Of a stretch of DNA of 64,000 nt, positions 15,554 to 24,413 are shown piece after piece; the first letter of the stretch is position 1, and each line of letters opens with the position of its first letter. Origin of the DNA: Lachnospiraceae bacterium (lineage in GTDB: Bacteria; Bacillota; Clostridia; Lachnospirales; Lachnospiraceae); contig CABJBM010000018.1 of assembly GCA_902363835.1 (NCBI GenBank), positions 1-64,000 of the forward strand, written 5' to 3'. Made by a program: the position numbers and the translations under genes. The notes beneath the pieces are model-generated. The model did no database searches. It saw only the letters and a list, made by a program, of their open reading frames with translations, and was not told where the DNA came from.

Positions 15554-16063
15554 CTATTGGCGTTTTGCATTCAAAAACATAACCATGCTTCTTCCTTCCA
15601 CCTTAGCTGGCTTGTCAACAACGGCGATATCTGCCATCTTCTCAGCGAAGTCATCCAGAATATACCTTGACTTTGACATATGCGCCATCTCACGACCTCT
15701 GAAACGTAAGGTTACCTTAACTTTATCTCCCTTTTCGAGGAACTTCCTTGCGGCGCTCATCTTTGTGTTCAAATCGTTTGTGTCAATGTTCGGAGATAAA
15801 CGAACTTCCTTTACTTCGATTACCTTCTGTTTCTTTTTAGCTTCTTTTTCTTTCCTTGCCAGTTCATAACGATATTTGCCATAATCAATAATCTTACAAA
15901 CCGGTGGCTTTGCTGTCGGAGCAATTTTAACCAGATCCAGTTCTGCGTCTTTTGCCATCTGCAAGGCATCCCTGGTAGCCATGATTCCTAATTTTTCTCC
16001 GTTTTCACCAATCAACAGAACTTCCTTATCTCTGATCTGTTCATTAATCATTAAATCGCTAAT
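15554..16063 (-). CDS. infC: Translation initiation factor IF-3, AUU start
   Basis: Encodes about 169 residues. It has the N-terminal IF-3 domain (INEQIRDKEVLLIGENGEK) and the C-terminal domain (VKEVRLSPNI, KVTLRFRGREMAH). IF-3 binds the 30S subunit and checks start-codon pairing. I place the start at the ATT at 16061-16063 because GGAGGTG sits 7 bases upstream and the four codons before the first ATG (ISDL) continue the conserved N-terminus. The internal ATG at 16051 would sit too far from the ribosome-binding site. The rare AUU start is a known autoregulatory device of infC: IF-3 discriminates against it and so limits its own synthesis. Confidence 0.95.
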   Translation of the reverse strand: MSDLMINEQIRDKEVLLIGENGEKLGIMATRDALQMAKDAELDLVKIAPTAKPPVCKIIDYGKYRYELARKEKEAKKKQKVIEVKEVRLSPNIDTNDLNTKMSAARKFLEKGDKVKVTLRFRGREMAHMSKSRYILDDFAEKMADIAVVDKPAKVEGRSMVMFLNAKRQ

Positions 16064-16126
16064 TGTCGTGCACCTCCATTATATAGTGTGTGTTGGCTGG
16101 AATCCACATTGCTTGCCCATAGGCAT

Positions 16127-16262
16127 AAAAAAAGTAGATAGACAAACGCTATCCACCACCAAAGTCTCTACACAGTACACCTATTATGTACCAAAGGCTA
16201 TGAACCAGGGACACTTACTCGTGCCGTGGTGAGGCGGATACCTACTTTCCTGTTTGCTGTTT
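16127..16262 (-). ncRNA. L20-type leader of the infC operon
   Basis: The 5' leader between promoter and infC contains a Rho-independent hairpin (GTGGATAG / CTATCTAC, with one wobble, then seven T) at 16127-16156, about 65 bases before the start codon. It is preceded by a structured region with further complementary segments. This is the layout of the Firmicutes L20 leader, where L20 binding favours the terminator. The position before infC-rpmI-rplT supports the call; a covariance-model search would confirm it. Confidence 0.75.
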
Positions 16263-16276
16263 TCACAACTTTTATA

Positions 16277-16305
16277 ATGATACTATATATTTATCTGATT
16301 GTCAA
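16277..16305 (-). promoter_or_regulatory. Promoter of infC-rpmI-rplT
   Basis: Minus strand: TTGACA (16300-16305), 17-base spacer, TATCAT (16277-16282). Confidence 0.75.
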
Positions 16306-16429
16306 CTTATTTTTTTAAATATACCATCAAATATACCATTTCTTTCCTTTTAAGGTTTTTCTTGCATCTTTCCGTCATCAGGAATACAATCATAATATAT
16401 CACGAAATAAATTTATCAGGAGGCATTTT

Positions 16430-16843
16430 ATGTGGTTTGTTTTCGCTCTTCTTTCTTCCGTTTTTGCTGCCTTTACTTCCATTCTGGCCAAAATGGGCAT
16501 TGAAGGAGTTAATTCCAATTTGGCCACAGCCATCCGGACGGTTGTCGTTGTGCTTATGGCCTGGCTCATCGTTTTTCTTACGGGAGCCCATGCCGGTCTT
16601 TCTGAAATCAGCAAAAGAAGCTGGCTTTTTCTCATCTTATCCGGCCTTGCTACCGGATTTTCCTGGATTTGCTATTACAAAGCCCTTCAAATAGGAGAAG
16701 CTTCCAAGGTGGTTCCCGTGGATAAGTTAAGCATTGTGCTCACTGTCTTACTTGCTTTTCTTATTCTTCATGAACAATTCACCATTAAAAAGCTCATAGG
16801 AATCCTTCTGATTACGTTAGGAACCTTTGTCATGATTTTATAA
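16430..16843 (+). CDS. EamA-family small membrane transporter
   Basis: Encodes 137 residues with four to five hydrophobic spans. It starts MWFVFALLSSVFAAFTSILA and carries the EamA core (GIEGVNSNLATAIRT, CYYKALQIGEASKVVPVDKL). It is a half-length drug/metabolite transporter-superfamily protein of the kind that dimerises. The substrate is unknown. AGGAGG lies 7 bases before the ATG. It is transcribed alone, with a terminator directly after. Confidence 0.85.
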   Translation: MWFVFALLSSVFAAFTSILAKMGIEGVNSNLATAIRTVVVVLMAWLIVFLTGAHAGLSEISKRSWLFLILSGLATGFSWICYYKALQIGEASKVVPVDKLSIVLTVLLAFLILHEQFTIKKLIGILLITLGTFVMIL

Positions 16844-16863
16844 TCCGGAATTCGTTTCAAGAC

Positions 16864-16894
16864 AAAATGCGTCAGGAACCTCCTGGCGCATTTT
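16864..16894 (+). terminator. Terminator of the EamA gene
   Basis: AAAATGCGTCAGGA / TCCTGGCGCATTTT, 14 base pairs including one G-T, followed by ATTT. Confidence 0.82.
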
Positions 16895-16906
16895 ATTTCC
16901 GCATGT

Positions 16907-17221
16907 TTATCTGGTTTTAAAGGTTGAGCATTCCGTATGCTCTGAGGCGCTGGCACCGTCTCCTGCAATTCCGATATGTTCTGCTGAACAGTGACGGCCT
17001 TCATTATAAACGCAGTTGACAGCCTCGCAGTCCACTTCCAGACGGCTTTCCGGTGTTTTGAATAGGTTATGGAAGGAACCGTCCTTATTCTCATCAAAGC
17101 TTCCGCAGCAGGTATCATAGCTATCCTTTGCCTGGGATCCTTCTACAATGATGGCGGACTTGCAGCAATAATTATCGGAATTGTGTAGACAGCTTGTTAC
17201 ATTACAGTCTAATTTTGTCAT
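16907..17221 (-). CDS. DUF1540 domain protein, two Cys-rich repeats
   Basis: Encodes 104 residues with two copies of a DUF1540 unit. The first is LDCNVTSCLHNSDNYCC, the second VDCEAVNCVYNEGRHC; each is followed by a C-terminal Cys (TCCGSF, TECSTF). The family is widespread in Clostridia, binds metal presumably through the Cys set, and has no settled function. AGGAGG lies before the ATG. It is a single gene between the convergent EamA gene and thrS. Confidence 0.85.
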   Translation of the reverse strand: MTKLDCNVTSCLHNSDNYCCKSAIIVEGSQAKDSYDTCCGSFDENKDGSFHNLFKTPESRLEVDCEAVNCVYNEGRHCSAEHIGIAGDGASASEHTECSTFKTR

Positions 17222-17408
17222 GGCCCATTTCCTCCTGGCATTCTTACTTAAGATGATGTTTCAGGACTAGTATGCACATAGGAGAAGGAAAATATTCTCA
17301 CAAACAATTCCTCTCCCTTCCCATTCTTTTGATGTGTAAAGCCGGGAACACAGGACATTTCTTTTGCCTTCTCCATACTCCTTTTGGCAGGGCCATGACA
17401 GGTTTTAT

Positions 17409-19370
17409 TTATTTTGCTTCTTCTGTTACGTTTACTTTTTTAATTTCCTTTGTACGGATCTCCCGGCAGATATCATCAATGAAATCGGAAATGGGACGCT
17501 GGCCCTCGTCGCCGTTAAAGCGGCTGCGGACAGATACAACGCCATCTTCCTCTTCTTTCTGACCTACCACCAGCATATAAGGAAGCTTGGATAAACGCGC
17601 CTCCCGGATCTTATATCCGATTTTTTCCGCACGCTCGTCAACCGTTGCCAGTATGCCGTTTTCCTTTAACTGATCCACAACCTTTCCGGCATATTCATGA
17701 TATTTTTCAGAAATAGGAAGAACCCGTACCTGCTCCGGACACAGCCAGGTTGGGAATGCTCCTTCGTATTTTTCAATCAGCCATGCCAGGGTTCTTTCAT
17801 AGCAGCCCATGGAAGTTCTGTGTATGATATAAGGACGCTTCTTTGTTCCATCCTTATCCACAAAGCTCATATCAAAGCGCTCTGCTAAGAACATATCAAG
17901 CTGAATGGTGATCATGGTATCTTCCTTGCCGTATACGTTCTTTGCCTGAATATCCAGCTTTGGTCCGTAAAATGCAGCTTCTCCGGAAGCTTCCGTATAC
18001 TGGATTCCAATGTGGTCAAGGATTTTTCTCATCATGTCTTCCACTTCATCCCACATTTCCGGTGTGCCCAGATAATGATCAGCTTTGTCAGGATCCCATT
18101 TGGACATCCGGTAAGTCACATCGCCATCCAAGCCAAGGGTTGTGAGACAGTATTTTGCCAGATCCACACAGCCCTTAAACTCTTCTTCAATCTGGTCAGG
18201 GCGTACAATTAAATGGCCTTCGGAAATGGTAAACTGGCGGACACGGGTCAATCCGTGCATTTCGCCGGAATCTTCGTTGCGGAACAGGGTGGAAGTCTCG
18301 CCGTATCTGCATGGTAAGTCCCGGTAGGATTTCTGGCTCTGTTTGTAAACATAGTACTGGAACGGACAGGTCATTGGACGGAGGGCAAATACCTCATCAT
18401 CGGTTTCCTCATTTCCCAGGACAAACATCCCTTCCTTATAGTGATCCCAATGGTCGGAAATAATGTATAAGTCCTTTTTTGCCATGAGAGGGGTCTTTGT
18501 TCTCATATAACCCCGCTTCTCTTCCTCATCCTCGATCCATCTCTGTAAGGTCTGGATGATCTTTGCGCCCTTTGGCATTAAGAGAGGAAGTCCCTGGCCG
18601 ATTACATCAACCGTTGCGAAAAGCTCTAAGTCACGGCCCAGCTTGTTATGATCCCGGTTCTTGATGTTTGCTAAATATTCCAAGTATTCATTCAGCTCTT
18701 CCTTTTTGGCAAAGGCAGTGCCGTATATCCTGGTCAGCATGGCATTTTTCTCGCTGCCTCTCCAATATGCTCCTGAAGAAGAAGTGAGCTTAAATGCCTT
18801 AATGGGCTTTGTGCTCATCAGGTGAGGCCCTGCACAAAGGTCCGTAAACTCTCCCTGGCGGTAAAAGGAAATCTCCGCTCCCTCAGGAAGGTCCTGGATC
18901 AGCTCCACTTTATAAGGCTCGCCCTTTTCCTCCATAAATTTAACTGCTTCTTCTCTTGAAAGGGTAAAGCGCTCGATCTTTTCCCCTTCCTTTATGATTT
19001 TCTTCATTTCCCCTTCAATTTTATCCAGATCTTCTCTTGAAAAGGAAGGGATATCAAAATCATAATAAAATCCATTTTCAATGGAAGGTCCGATGGCAAG
19101 CTTTGCCTGGGGATACAGTCTTTTTACTGCCTGAGCCAGGATATGGCTTGCCGTGTGGCGGTAAGCGGAAAGACCTGCCGGATCGCTGACTGTGAGAATG
19201 CTTAAGCTGCTGTCCTCATCAATAACGGTCCTCAAATCCACAACCTTTCCATTCACCTCGCCTGCGCAGGCATTTCTAGCCAGGCCTTCGCTTATATCGG
19301 AAGCGATGTCAATCACTGACATTGCATGTTCATATTCCTTGACTGAGCCGTCTTTTAACGTAATCTTCAT
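17409..19370 (-). CDS. thrS: Threonyl-tRNA synthetase
   Basis: Encodes 653 residues, the usual full length. The order is an N-terminal TGS domain (residues 1-60), the editing domain with YRHTASHILAQAVKRLYP, then the class II catalytic core with MTCPFQYYVYKQSQKSYRDLP (motif 2 region), FRNEDSGEMHGLTRVRQF and the motif 3 region GCYERTLAWLIEKYEG. A C-terminal anticodon-binding domain ends the protein (VRVLPISEKYHEYAGKV). It charges tRNA-Thr. Expression is under the T-box leader at about 19405-19660. A weak ribosome-binding site (AAGGAGA) precedes the ATG. Confidence 0.98.
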   Translation of the reverse strand: MKITLKDGSVKEYEHAMSVIDIASDISEGLARNACAGEVNGKVVDLRTVIDEDSSLSILTVSDPAGLSAYRHTASHILAQAVKRLYPQAKLAIGPSIENGFYYDFDIPSFSREDLDKIEGEMKKIIKEGEKIERFTLSREEAVKFMEEKGEPYKVELIQDLPEGAEISFYRQGEFTDLCAGPHLMSTKPIKAFKLTSSSGAYWRGSEKNAMLTRIYGTAFAKKEELNEYLEYLANIKNRDHNKLGRDLELFATVDVIGQGLPLLMPKGAKIIQTLQRWIEDEEEKRGYMRTKTPLMAKKDLYIISDHWDHYKEGMFVLGNEETDDEVFALRPMTCPFQYYVYKQSQKSYRDLPCRYGETSTLFRNEDSGEMHGLTRVRQFTISEGHLIVRPDQIEEEFKGCVDLAKYCLTTLGLDGDVTYRMSKWDPDKADHYLGTPEMWDEVEDMMRKILDHIGIQYTEASGEAAFYGPKLDIQAKNVYGKEDTMITIQLDMFLAERFDMSFVDKDGTKKRPYIIHRTSMGCYERTLAWLIEKYEGAFPTWLCPEQVRVLPISEKYHEYAGKVVDQLKENGILATVDERAEKIGYKIREARLSKLPYMLVVGQKEEEDGVVSVRSRFNGDEGQRPISDFIDDICREIRTKEIKKVNVTEEAK

Positions 19371-19404
19371 TTGCTATCAATCTCCTTTACATATTATTAT
19401 AAAA

Positions 19405-19660
19405 TAAAAAAAGCCCCTTTCCATATGTTTCCATACAGAAAGGGACGATTCTATTCAAAGAAATCGCGGTTCCACCCTTTTTGAGTGAACAAAATAAATG
19501 TCCAAACCACTTCTTATGACGATAACGGAGTCACCGTTCCCAATTATGGGACGCTCCAAGCTGGTCTTCTCATATCATTCCCGTAAAGCGCTTCCACCAA
19601 ACGCGCCTCTCTCTGGCCTTTCCTGATATGGTACTGGTCTTGTCAATGCTTTTTCTGTAT
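19405..19660 (-). promoter_or_regulatory. T-box riboswitch upstream of thrS
   Basis: The minus-strand leader contains the T-box core GGGTGGAACCGCG (19468-19480 region). It is followed by a terminator hairpin pairing CCCTTTCTGTATGG with the downstream CATATGGAAAGGGG and a T-run (19408-19447). Further upstream lies an AGAGAGAGG segment of stem I and, in GAAGACCAGC, the Thr codon ACC as the probable specifier (19563-19565). Uncharged tRNA-Thr would pair with both sites and allow read-through into thrS. Confidence 0.9.
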
Positions 19661-19676
19661 TGCTTTATAATTTTAG

Positions 19677-19704
19677 ATTATAACACGGTTAAGCTGTTTG
19701 TCAA
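19677..19704 (-). promoter_or_regulatory. Promoter of the thrS T-box transcript
   Basis: Minus strand: perfect TTGACA (19699-19704), 16-base spacer, perfect TATAAT (19677-19682). Confidence 0.85.
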
Positions 19705-19721
19705 GCGTCATAAATTTTTTT

Positions 19722-20633
19722 TTACAAAAGGATGATCAGGGCTGCCGTGATCGCAGCTATGCTGATCACAATTGACAGGGAGTTGACCGCACTTGCCGTC
19801 TCGATATCACCTTTTAAAGCGCCGGTAAAGGCCGGCGCCACCGATGACACCGGGCCTAAGGCTACAATGGCCAGCGCCCGGCGCACCTCCAGTCCAAAGG
19901 GAGCCAGAAAATAAAATCCAACTGCCATTAAAATTCCAAGGACATACCGCACCCCTAATATCCTGAGAATCTGGCTCATCTTTTCCTTTTCCATACGGAT
20001 CTCAAAGCCGATTCCAATCATTAGAAGGGCAAGAAACGCATTAGCTCCGCCTGCCGTATCCGCAAGACTGATCACAACAGAAGGCAGCTTAATATTTAAT
20101 ATGCTTAAAACAGTCATAAGGACATAGGCATCAAAAGGAGCCGAAGAAAACAGCTTAAGAACCACCCTCTTTATGGAAGGCTTTTCTTCTTCTCCAATGA
20201 CCATGCTGGCCAAACTGTAAGTCATTCCGGTACACATAACCGCATTTCCCGCATCAAACAGGCTTGTGGCCGCAAACCCCACCGGGCTTAAAAAGCTCTG
20301 TACAAAGGGCATGGTAAAATTACCCACATTATATCCGGACATGTTGATCATTGCAAAAGCCTTTGTTTCCCTGGACTTTGCCATCTCCATCACATACCCG
20401 GCTGCAACTGTCACACAGTTGCACAAAAAGCCGATGGCGCATACGAAAAGAAGAGAATAATCCATGGTGATCCTGCTGAAATTAGAAATAATGGCTGCCG
20501 GAAGGGTGATCTTGATCACGATTCTGGAGACCAGATAAAAATCCTTTGCCTGAAAAAAACCTGCCCGTTTGAGCAGGTATCCCATAATAATAATTGATAC
20601 AAATGCCGCTGCCTTTACCAGTACCGCTGTCAT
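19722..20633 (-). CDS. AEC-family (auxin-efflux-carrier-type) permease
   Basis: Encodes 303 residues with about ten hydrophobic segments and the two-fold repeat of the AEC family. Motifs seen are RIVIKITLPAAIISNFS near the N-terminus and the conserved NMSGYNVGNFTMPFVQSF. Members export or import organic acids or amino acids; the substrate here is open. GGGAG precedes the ATG. It is co-directional with the aminotransferase upstream, 84 bases away, so a link to branched-chain keto acids or amino acids is possible but not shown. Confidence 0.88.
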   Translation of the reverse strand: MTAVLVKAAAFVSIIIMGYLLKRAGFFQAKDFYLVSRIVIKITLPAAIISNFSRITMDYSLLFVCAIGFLCNCVTVAAGYVMEMAKSRETKAFAMINMSGYNVGNFTMPFVQSFLSPVGFAATSLFDAGNAVMCTGMTYSLASMVIGEEEKPSIKRVVLKLFSSAPFDAYVLMTVLSILNIKLPSVVISLADTAGGANAFLALLMIGIGFEIRMEKEKMSQILRILGVRYVLGILMAVGFYFLAPFGLEVRRALAIVALGPVSSVAPAFTGALKGDIETASAVNSLSIVISIAAITAALIILL

Positions 20634-20717
20634 ATCCGGCTCCCTTTTTTCTGTCTTTTCTCAAAGTTTCCGGCGGCGCCTTTTTATCAGCTCCGCCGGG
20701 GAAAATTCTGTAAGTTT

Positions 20718-21788
20718 TTATTTTACTTCTACTGCCCAGCCTTCCGGTCCCTGGATGCTGCCAAGCTGGATGCCGGTAATGGAATCATAGAGCTTCTGGG
20801 TCAGCTCTCCGATCCTTCCGCCTCCCACGGACATTCTCTCTTCTTCAAACCGCAGCTCACCCACAGGGGAAATGACAGCTGCCGTCCCGGTACCAAAGCA
20901 TTCTTCCATTTCTCCCGATCTCGCTGCCGCAACCACTTCGTCAACTGAAATCCTCCGTTCTTCAACTGGCACTCCCCATTCTTTGCACAGGGCAATAACG
21001 GAATCCCTGGTAACGCCCGGAAGGATGCTTCCGTTTAACTCCGGTGTAATGACCACGCCATTGATCTTAAAGAAGATGTTCATGGCTCCCACTTCTTCGA
21101 TGTATTTCCTGTAAACGCCGTCAAGCCATAACACCTGGGAATACCCCTCGTCATGTGCCTTTACCTGGGAAGCCAGGGATGCAACGTAATTTCCTCCGGT
21201 CTTTGCCTCGCCGATGCCGCCCTTTACCGCTCTCACATATTCATCCTCGATCCAGATCTTAACCGGATCAAGGCCGCTGGCATAATAAGCTCCCACAGGA
21301 GATAAAATGATCATGAATTTATAAGCATTGGAAGGCCTGACCCCAAGGAAGGGGTCTGTGGCGATCATAAAGGGCCTGATATAAAGGGAGGTTCCCGGCT
21401 TTGTGGGAATCCAGTCCTGATCTACATCCACTACTTTTTTTAATGCCTCTAAAAATAAATCCTCCGGGATCTCAGGCATGCAAAGTCTGCGGTTGCTCCT
21501 GTTGGCACGCTCAATATTCTTATCCGGGCGGAACAGCAAAACCCGGCCATCCTCCGCCTTATATGCCTTTAAGCCCTCAAACATCTCCTGTCCGTAATGA
21601 AAGACCATGGAAGAAGGATCCAGCTCCAGCTTATGATAAGGCACGATTCTGGGATCATACCAGCCCTTTCCCTCTTCATAGTCCACCTCAAACATGTGAT
21701 CCGTAAATATGGTTCCAAATGTCAACGGGTTATCTTTGCCTGGTTTTTCTTTCGGGCAAGTTGTTTTTTCGATTCTGATTGTCTGCAT
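20718..21788 (-). CDS. ilvE: Branched-chain amino acid aminotransferase
   Basis: Encodes 356 residues, typical for the longer class IIa BCAT. Conserved features are FHYGQEMFEGLKAY near the N-terminus, IRPFMIATDPFLGV, GIGEAKTGGNYVASL with the PLP-binding Lys, and GSILPGVTRDSV and ECFGTGTAAVISPVG. It transfers amino groups between Leu/Ile/Val and 2-oxoglutarate. The start is the ATG at 21788, with AAGGAAGAG upstream; a longer in-frame extension has no ribosome-binding site. Other BCAA genes are not adjacent. Confidence 0.95.
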   Translation of the reverse strand: MQTIRIEKTTCPKEKPGKDNPLTFGTIFTDHMFEVDYEEGKGWYDPRIVPYHKLELDPSSMVFHYGQEMFEGLKAYKAEDGRVLLFRPDKNIERANRSNRRLCMPEIPEDLFLEALKKVVDVDQDWIPTKPGTSLYIRPFMIATDPFLGVRPSNAYKFMIILSPVGAYYASGLDPVKIWIEDEYVRAVKGGIGEAKTGGNYVASLASQVKAHDEGYSQVLWLDGVYRKYIEEVGAMNIFFKINGVVITPELNGSILPGVTRDSVIALCKEWGVPVEERRISVDEVVAAARSGEMEECFGTGTAAVISPVGELRFEEERMSVGGGRIGELTQKLYDSITGIQLGSIQGPEGWAVEVK

Positions 21789-21890
21789 GTGATACTCTTC
21801 CTTTCCCTTACCGGCATATCTGTCAGTTTTTATAATTTGTCTATCATTATCTTCCAAAAAACCCTGGCTGTCAAGAATTTTCAGCCTGAT

Positions 21891-22802
21891 TCACTCTACC
21901 GAAATGGAATCCAAACCATAACTTTGAGTTATATGACGGGGAAGTTCCATTCTCACGGTCTTCATGGGGTTTACTGTCTGGCAGATGGCAAGGTCCCCGG
22001 CCATGGTAAGCAGCATGCCTGCCTCCTCATAATCCATCCCAACTTTCTCCTTCATGAAGTCATACATCTGCCTGGTTGCCGCCCTCCATGCTTCCTCCAC
22101 CTGTTCTCTGGAGGCAATGGTGATAAGCTTATCCTCTGTCTCAATCATTGGATAGGGGACGCAGTTTTTATTCCTTACCACGTCAATCCGGACCGTAGCC
22201 CGTCCTTCTATTTCCAGACCGCAGTCCTCCACTTCTCCGTCTCCCATAAGGGCGTGGAAATCTCCCATGGACAAAAGAGCACCCTCTACAAATACGGGCA
22301 GGTACAGGACCGCTCCTTTTTTTATCTGGGTGCAGTCCATATTTCCTCCATGATCCATGGGAGTGATGGTGGAAACGCCTTCACCGGCAGGAGCCACTCC
22401 AATGACGCCGATCATGGGCTTTACCGGAACTTTAACCCTTTCATTGAAATAAGCATATCCTCCCTTTACAGGCACCCGTCTCAATACCTTCCGGGGGAAT
22501 TCCTCCTTTTCGCTTCCGCTGTTCGGCCCCAGCATAACAATGCCGACAGGTCCCATCTCAATATCCAGAATATGGATTTTAAGCATGTCTCCCGGCATGG
22601 CTCCTTCAATATAGAGAGGTCCTGTTGCCGGATTTCCCGGCTTTCTCACCACATTTTCAAAGGTTGCCTCTTCCGGCAGAAACTGGTTTGTAAAACAATC
22701 ATAAGTCTCAAAAGCCACGGTCTCTCCTGCCCTGATCCTGTCACAGGCCGGATTTTCCTTTGAAAGCACATTTGTAATATAATCCCTGGTTATAGTCTTC
22801 AT
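21891..22802 (-). CDS. Acetamidase/formamidase family protein
   Basis: Encodes 303 residues, matching the shorter FmdA/AmdA-family members. Motifs are GNMDCTQIKKGAVLYLPV with the metal-binding Asp/Cys region, LLSMGDFHALMGDGEV and DLAICQTVNPMKTVRMELP. The family hydrolyses short-chain amides to ammonia and the acid; many clostridial members are uncharacterised. It follows the MATE gene by 12 bases, so the two form an operon. GGAG is present before the ATG. Confidence 0.92.
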   Translation of the reverse strand: MKTITRDYITNVLSKENPACDRIRAGETVAFETYDCFTNQFLPEEATFENVVRKPGNPATGPLYIEGAMPGDMLKIHILDIEMGPVGIVMLGPNSGSEKEEFPRKVLRRVPVKGGYAYFNERVKVPVKPMIGVIGVAPAGEGVSTITPMDHGGNMDCTQIKKGAVLYLPVFVEGALLSMGDFHALMGDGEVEDCGLEIEGRATVRIDVVRNKNCVPYPMIETEDKLITIASREQVEEAWRAATRQMYDFMKEKVGMDYEEAGMLLTMAGDLAICQTVNPMKTVRMELPRHITQSYGLDSISVE

Positions 22803-22814
22803 AGGTTTCTCCTT

Positions 22815-24179
22815 TTATTTTTTTCTTTTTTCACTCAGCTCCGGCCACAAGGTAACCAGCATGGTCAAAAAGCAGGCTCCGCCTCCCACGAGATTGGAAA
22901 CAGGCTCCGCCATAAAAATTCCTGCCGTCCCGTTCTCCATGAGGACAGGAAGGAGAAGGATCAGCGGAATTACGATCACCACCTTGCGGAAGATGGAGAA
23001 AAACACCGCCTGCCTGGCTTTTCCCAAAGCAACAAACACGGACTGGCCTGCAAACTGCAGGGACATGAAAAAGAAGCCGAAATAATAGATCCGAAGAGCC
23101 GGAACGCCTGCTTTTAACAGTTCCTCTTCCTGGTTGAAAATCCGGATAAAAAACCGGGGAAAACCGTGAACCAGCCCCCACATAACTGTGGTATATGCGA
23201 TAGAAACCACTGAGGTAAAAATAATCGCCTTCTTTACCCGGCCATATTCCCCTGCCCCGTAATTAAAGCTCATGACCGGCTGTGCGCCGTTGGTGATTCC
23301 GCCTACAGGCATGGAAATCACCTCACGGATGGAATTGATGACAGTCATGACTCCCACATACAGATCGCCGCCATAACGCTGTAAGAAAGTATTGTACATG
23401 ACCTGTACCAGACTGTTGGTCGCGGACATGGTAAAGCCTGACATTCCAAGAGCTATGATATCCTTTACCCTGTGCTTTTTCAAATGAAAGCAGGAGGCCT
23501 TAAGCCTTAAAATGGTTTTCCTTCCTGTCAGGAATTTAACAATCCAGAGAGCGGAAAGAAACTGGGATAAAACGGTTGCAATGGCCGCCCCTCTTACCCC
23601 CATATCCAGGACAAAAATAAATATGGGGTCCAAAATTATATTGGTAATTGCACCCAAAAGAACCGTCACCATCCCCATGGTCCCAAACCCCTGGGCATTA
23701 ATAAAGCTGTTCATTCCAAGGCCGATCATGACGAAAACATTGCCTAATAAGTAAATGCTGATGTATTGATCCGCATAGGGATAAGTCAGATCACTGGCGC
23801 CAAACAAATACAGCATGGGCTTTTTAAAAACCAATCCCAAAACAGTGAGTCCCAGGCCAAAAGCTGCCATGAGAACAAAGGAATTTCCCATGATGTTTTC
23901 AGCTTCCTGATCATTTCCCCTTCCTCTCTCAATGGAGCACAAAGGCGCACCGCCCATGCCGAATAAATTGGCAAAAGCAATGACTATGGAAATGATGGGA
24001 AGACACAGGCCAAGACCTGTTAAGGCCAAAGTTGCATTTTCCGGAATTCTTCCTATATAAATTCTGTCCACAATGTTGTAAAGCACATTGATCAGCTGGG
24101 CCAATGTCATTGGAAGGGCCAGCTTTAATATGTTTTCCACCACGTTTCCTTTTGAAAAATCGTTCTTTGTATCTGCCAT
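22815..24179 (-). CDS. MATE-family efflux transporter
   Basis: Encodes 454 residues with twelve hydrophobic segments in two halves. The family signatures ALPMTLAQLINVLYNIVDRI, NSFINAQGFGTMGM and GAQPVMSFNYGAGEYGRVK are clear. It is a Na+ or H+ driven multidrug/metabolite exporter in the membrane, substrate unknown. It heads a two-gene operon with the amidase and is divergent from the molybdenum-hydroxylase cluster. Confidence 0.95.
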   Translation of the reverse strand: MADTKNDFSKGNVVENILKLALPMTLAQLINVLYNIVDRIYIGRIPENATLALTGLGLCLPIISIVIAFANLFGMGGAPLCSIERGRGNDQEAENIMGNSFVLMAAFGLGLTVLGLVFKKPMLYLFGASDLTYPYADQYISIYLLGNVFVMIGLGMNSFINAQGFGTMGMVTVLLGAITNIILDPIFIFVLDMGVRGAAIATVLSQFLSALWIVKFLTGRKTILRLKASCFHLKKHRVKDIIALGMSGFTMSATNSLVQVMYNTFLQRYGGDLYVGVMTVINSIREVISMPVGGITNGAQPVMSFNYGAGEYGRVKKAIIFTSVVSIAYTTVMWGLVHGFPRFFIRIFNQEEELLKAGVPALRIYYFGFFFMSLQFAGQSVFVALGKARQAVFFSIFRKVVIVIPLILLLPVLMENGTAGIFMAEPVSNLVGGGACFLTMLVTLWPELSEKRKK

Positions 24180-24350
24180 TTCTTTGCTGCCCCCTTACCT
24201 GTTTTATCATAACATTATCTTTCTGTTTTTGCATCCAGTTTTTCCCCAAGGATTCCTAAAACAGCAAGAAATACCATTTTAAAAGTGGTTCCTATCCCAA
24301 ATAAGGTTTATGATCCACGACAATTCTGTCAAGATCCTTGTTACAAGAAC

Positions 24351-24379
24351 TTGCCCTGCTGCCTGCCCCATGCTATGAT
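24351..24379 (+). promoter_or_regulatory. Promoter of the molybdenum-hydroxylase cluster
   Basis: TTGCCC (24351-24356), 17-base spacer with TGC just before TATGAT (24374-24379), 34 bases before the first ATG. Confidence 0.6.
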
Positions 24380-24413
24380 TGAAACAGATATTTATTTAAG
24401 GAGGAGATCCCAT

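Noticed and set aside
20670..20699. CCGGCGG / CCGCCGG inverted repeat between the aminotransferase and AEC genes as a terminator
   Set aside because: The stem is GC-rich, but no T-run follows on the minus strand, so it was not annotated as a terminator.
21597..22763. A 388-codon open frame on the plus strand opposite the aminotransferase and amidase genes
   Set aside because: It lies fully antisense to two well-supported genes, has no ribosome-binding site or recognisable domain, and its composition is that of a reverse-complement shadow.
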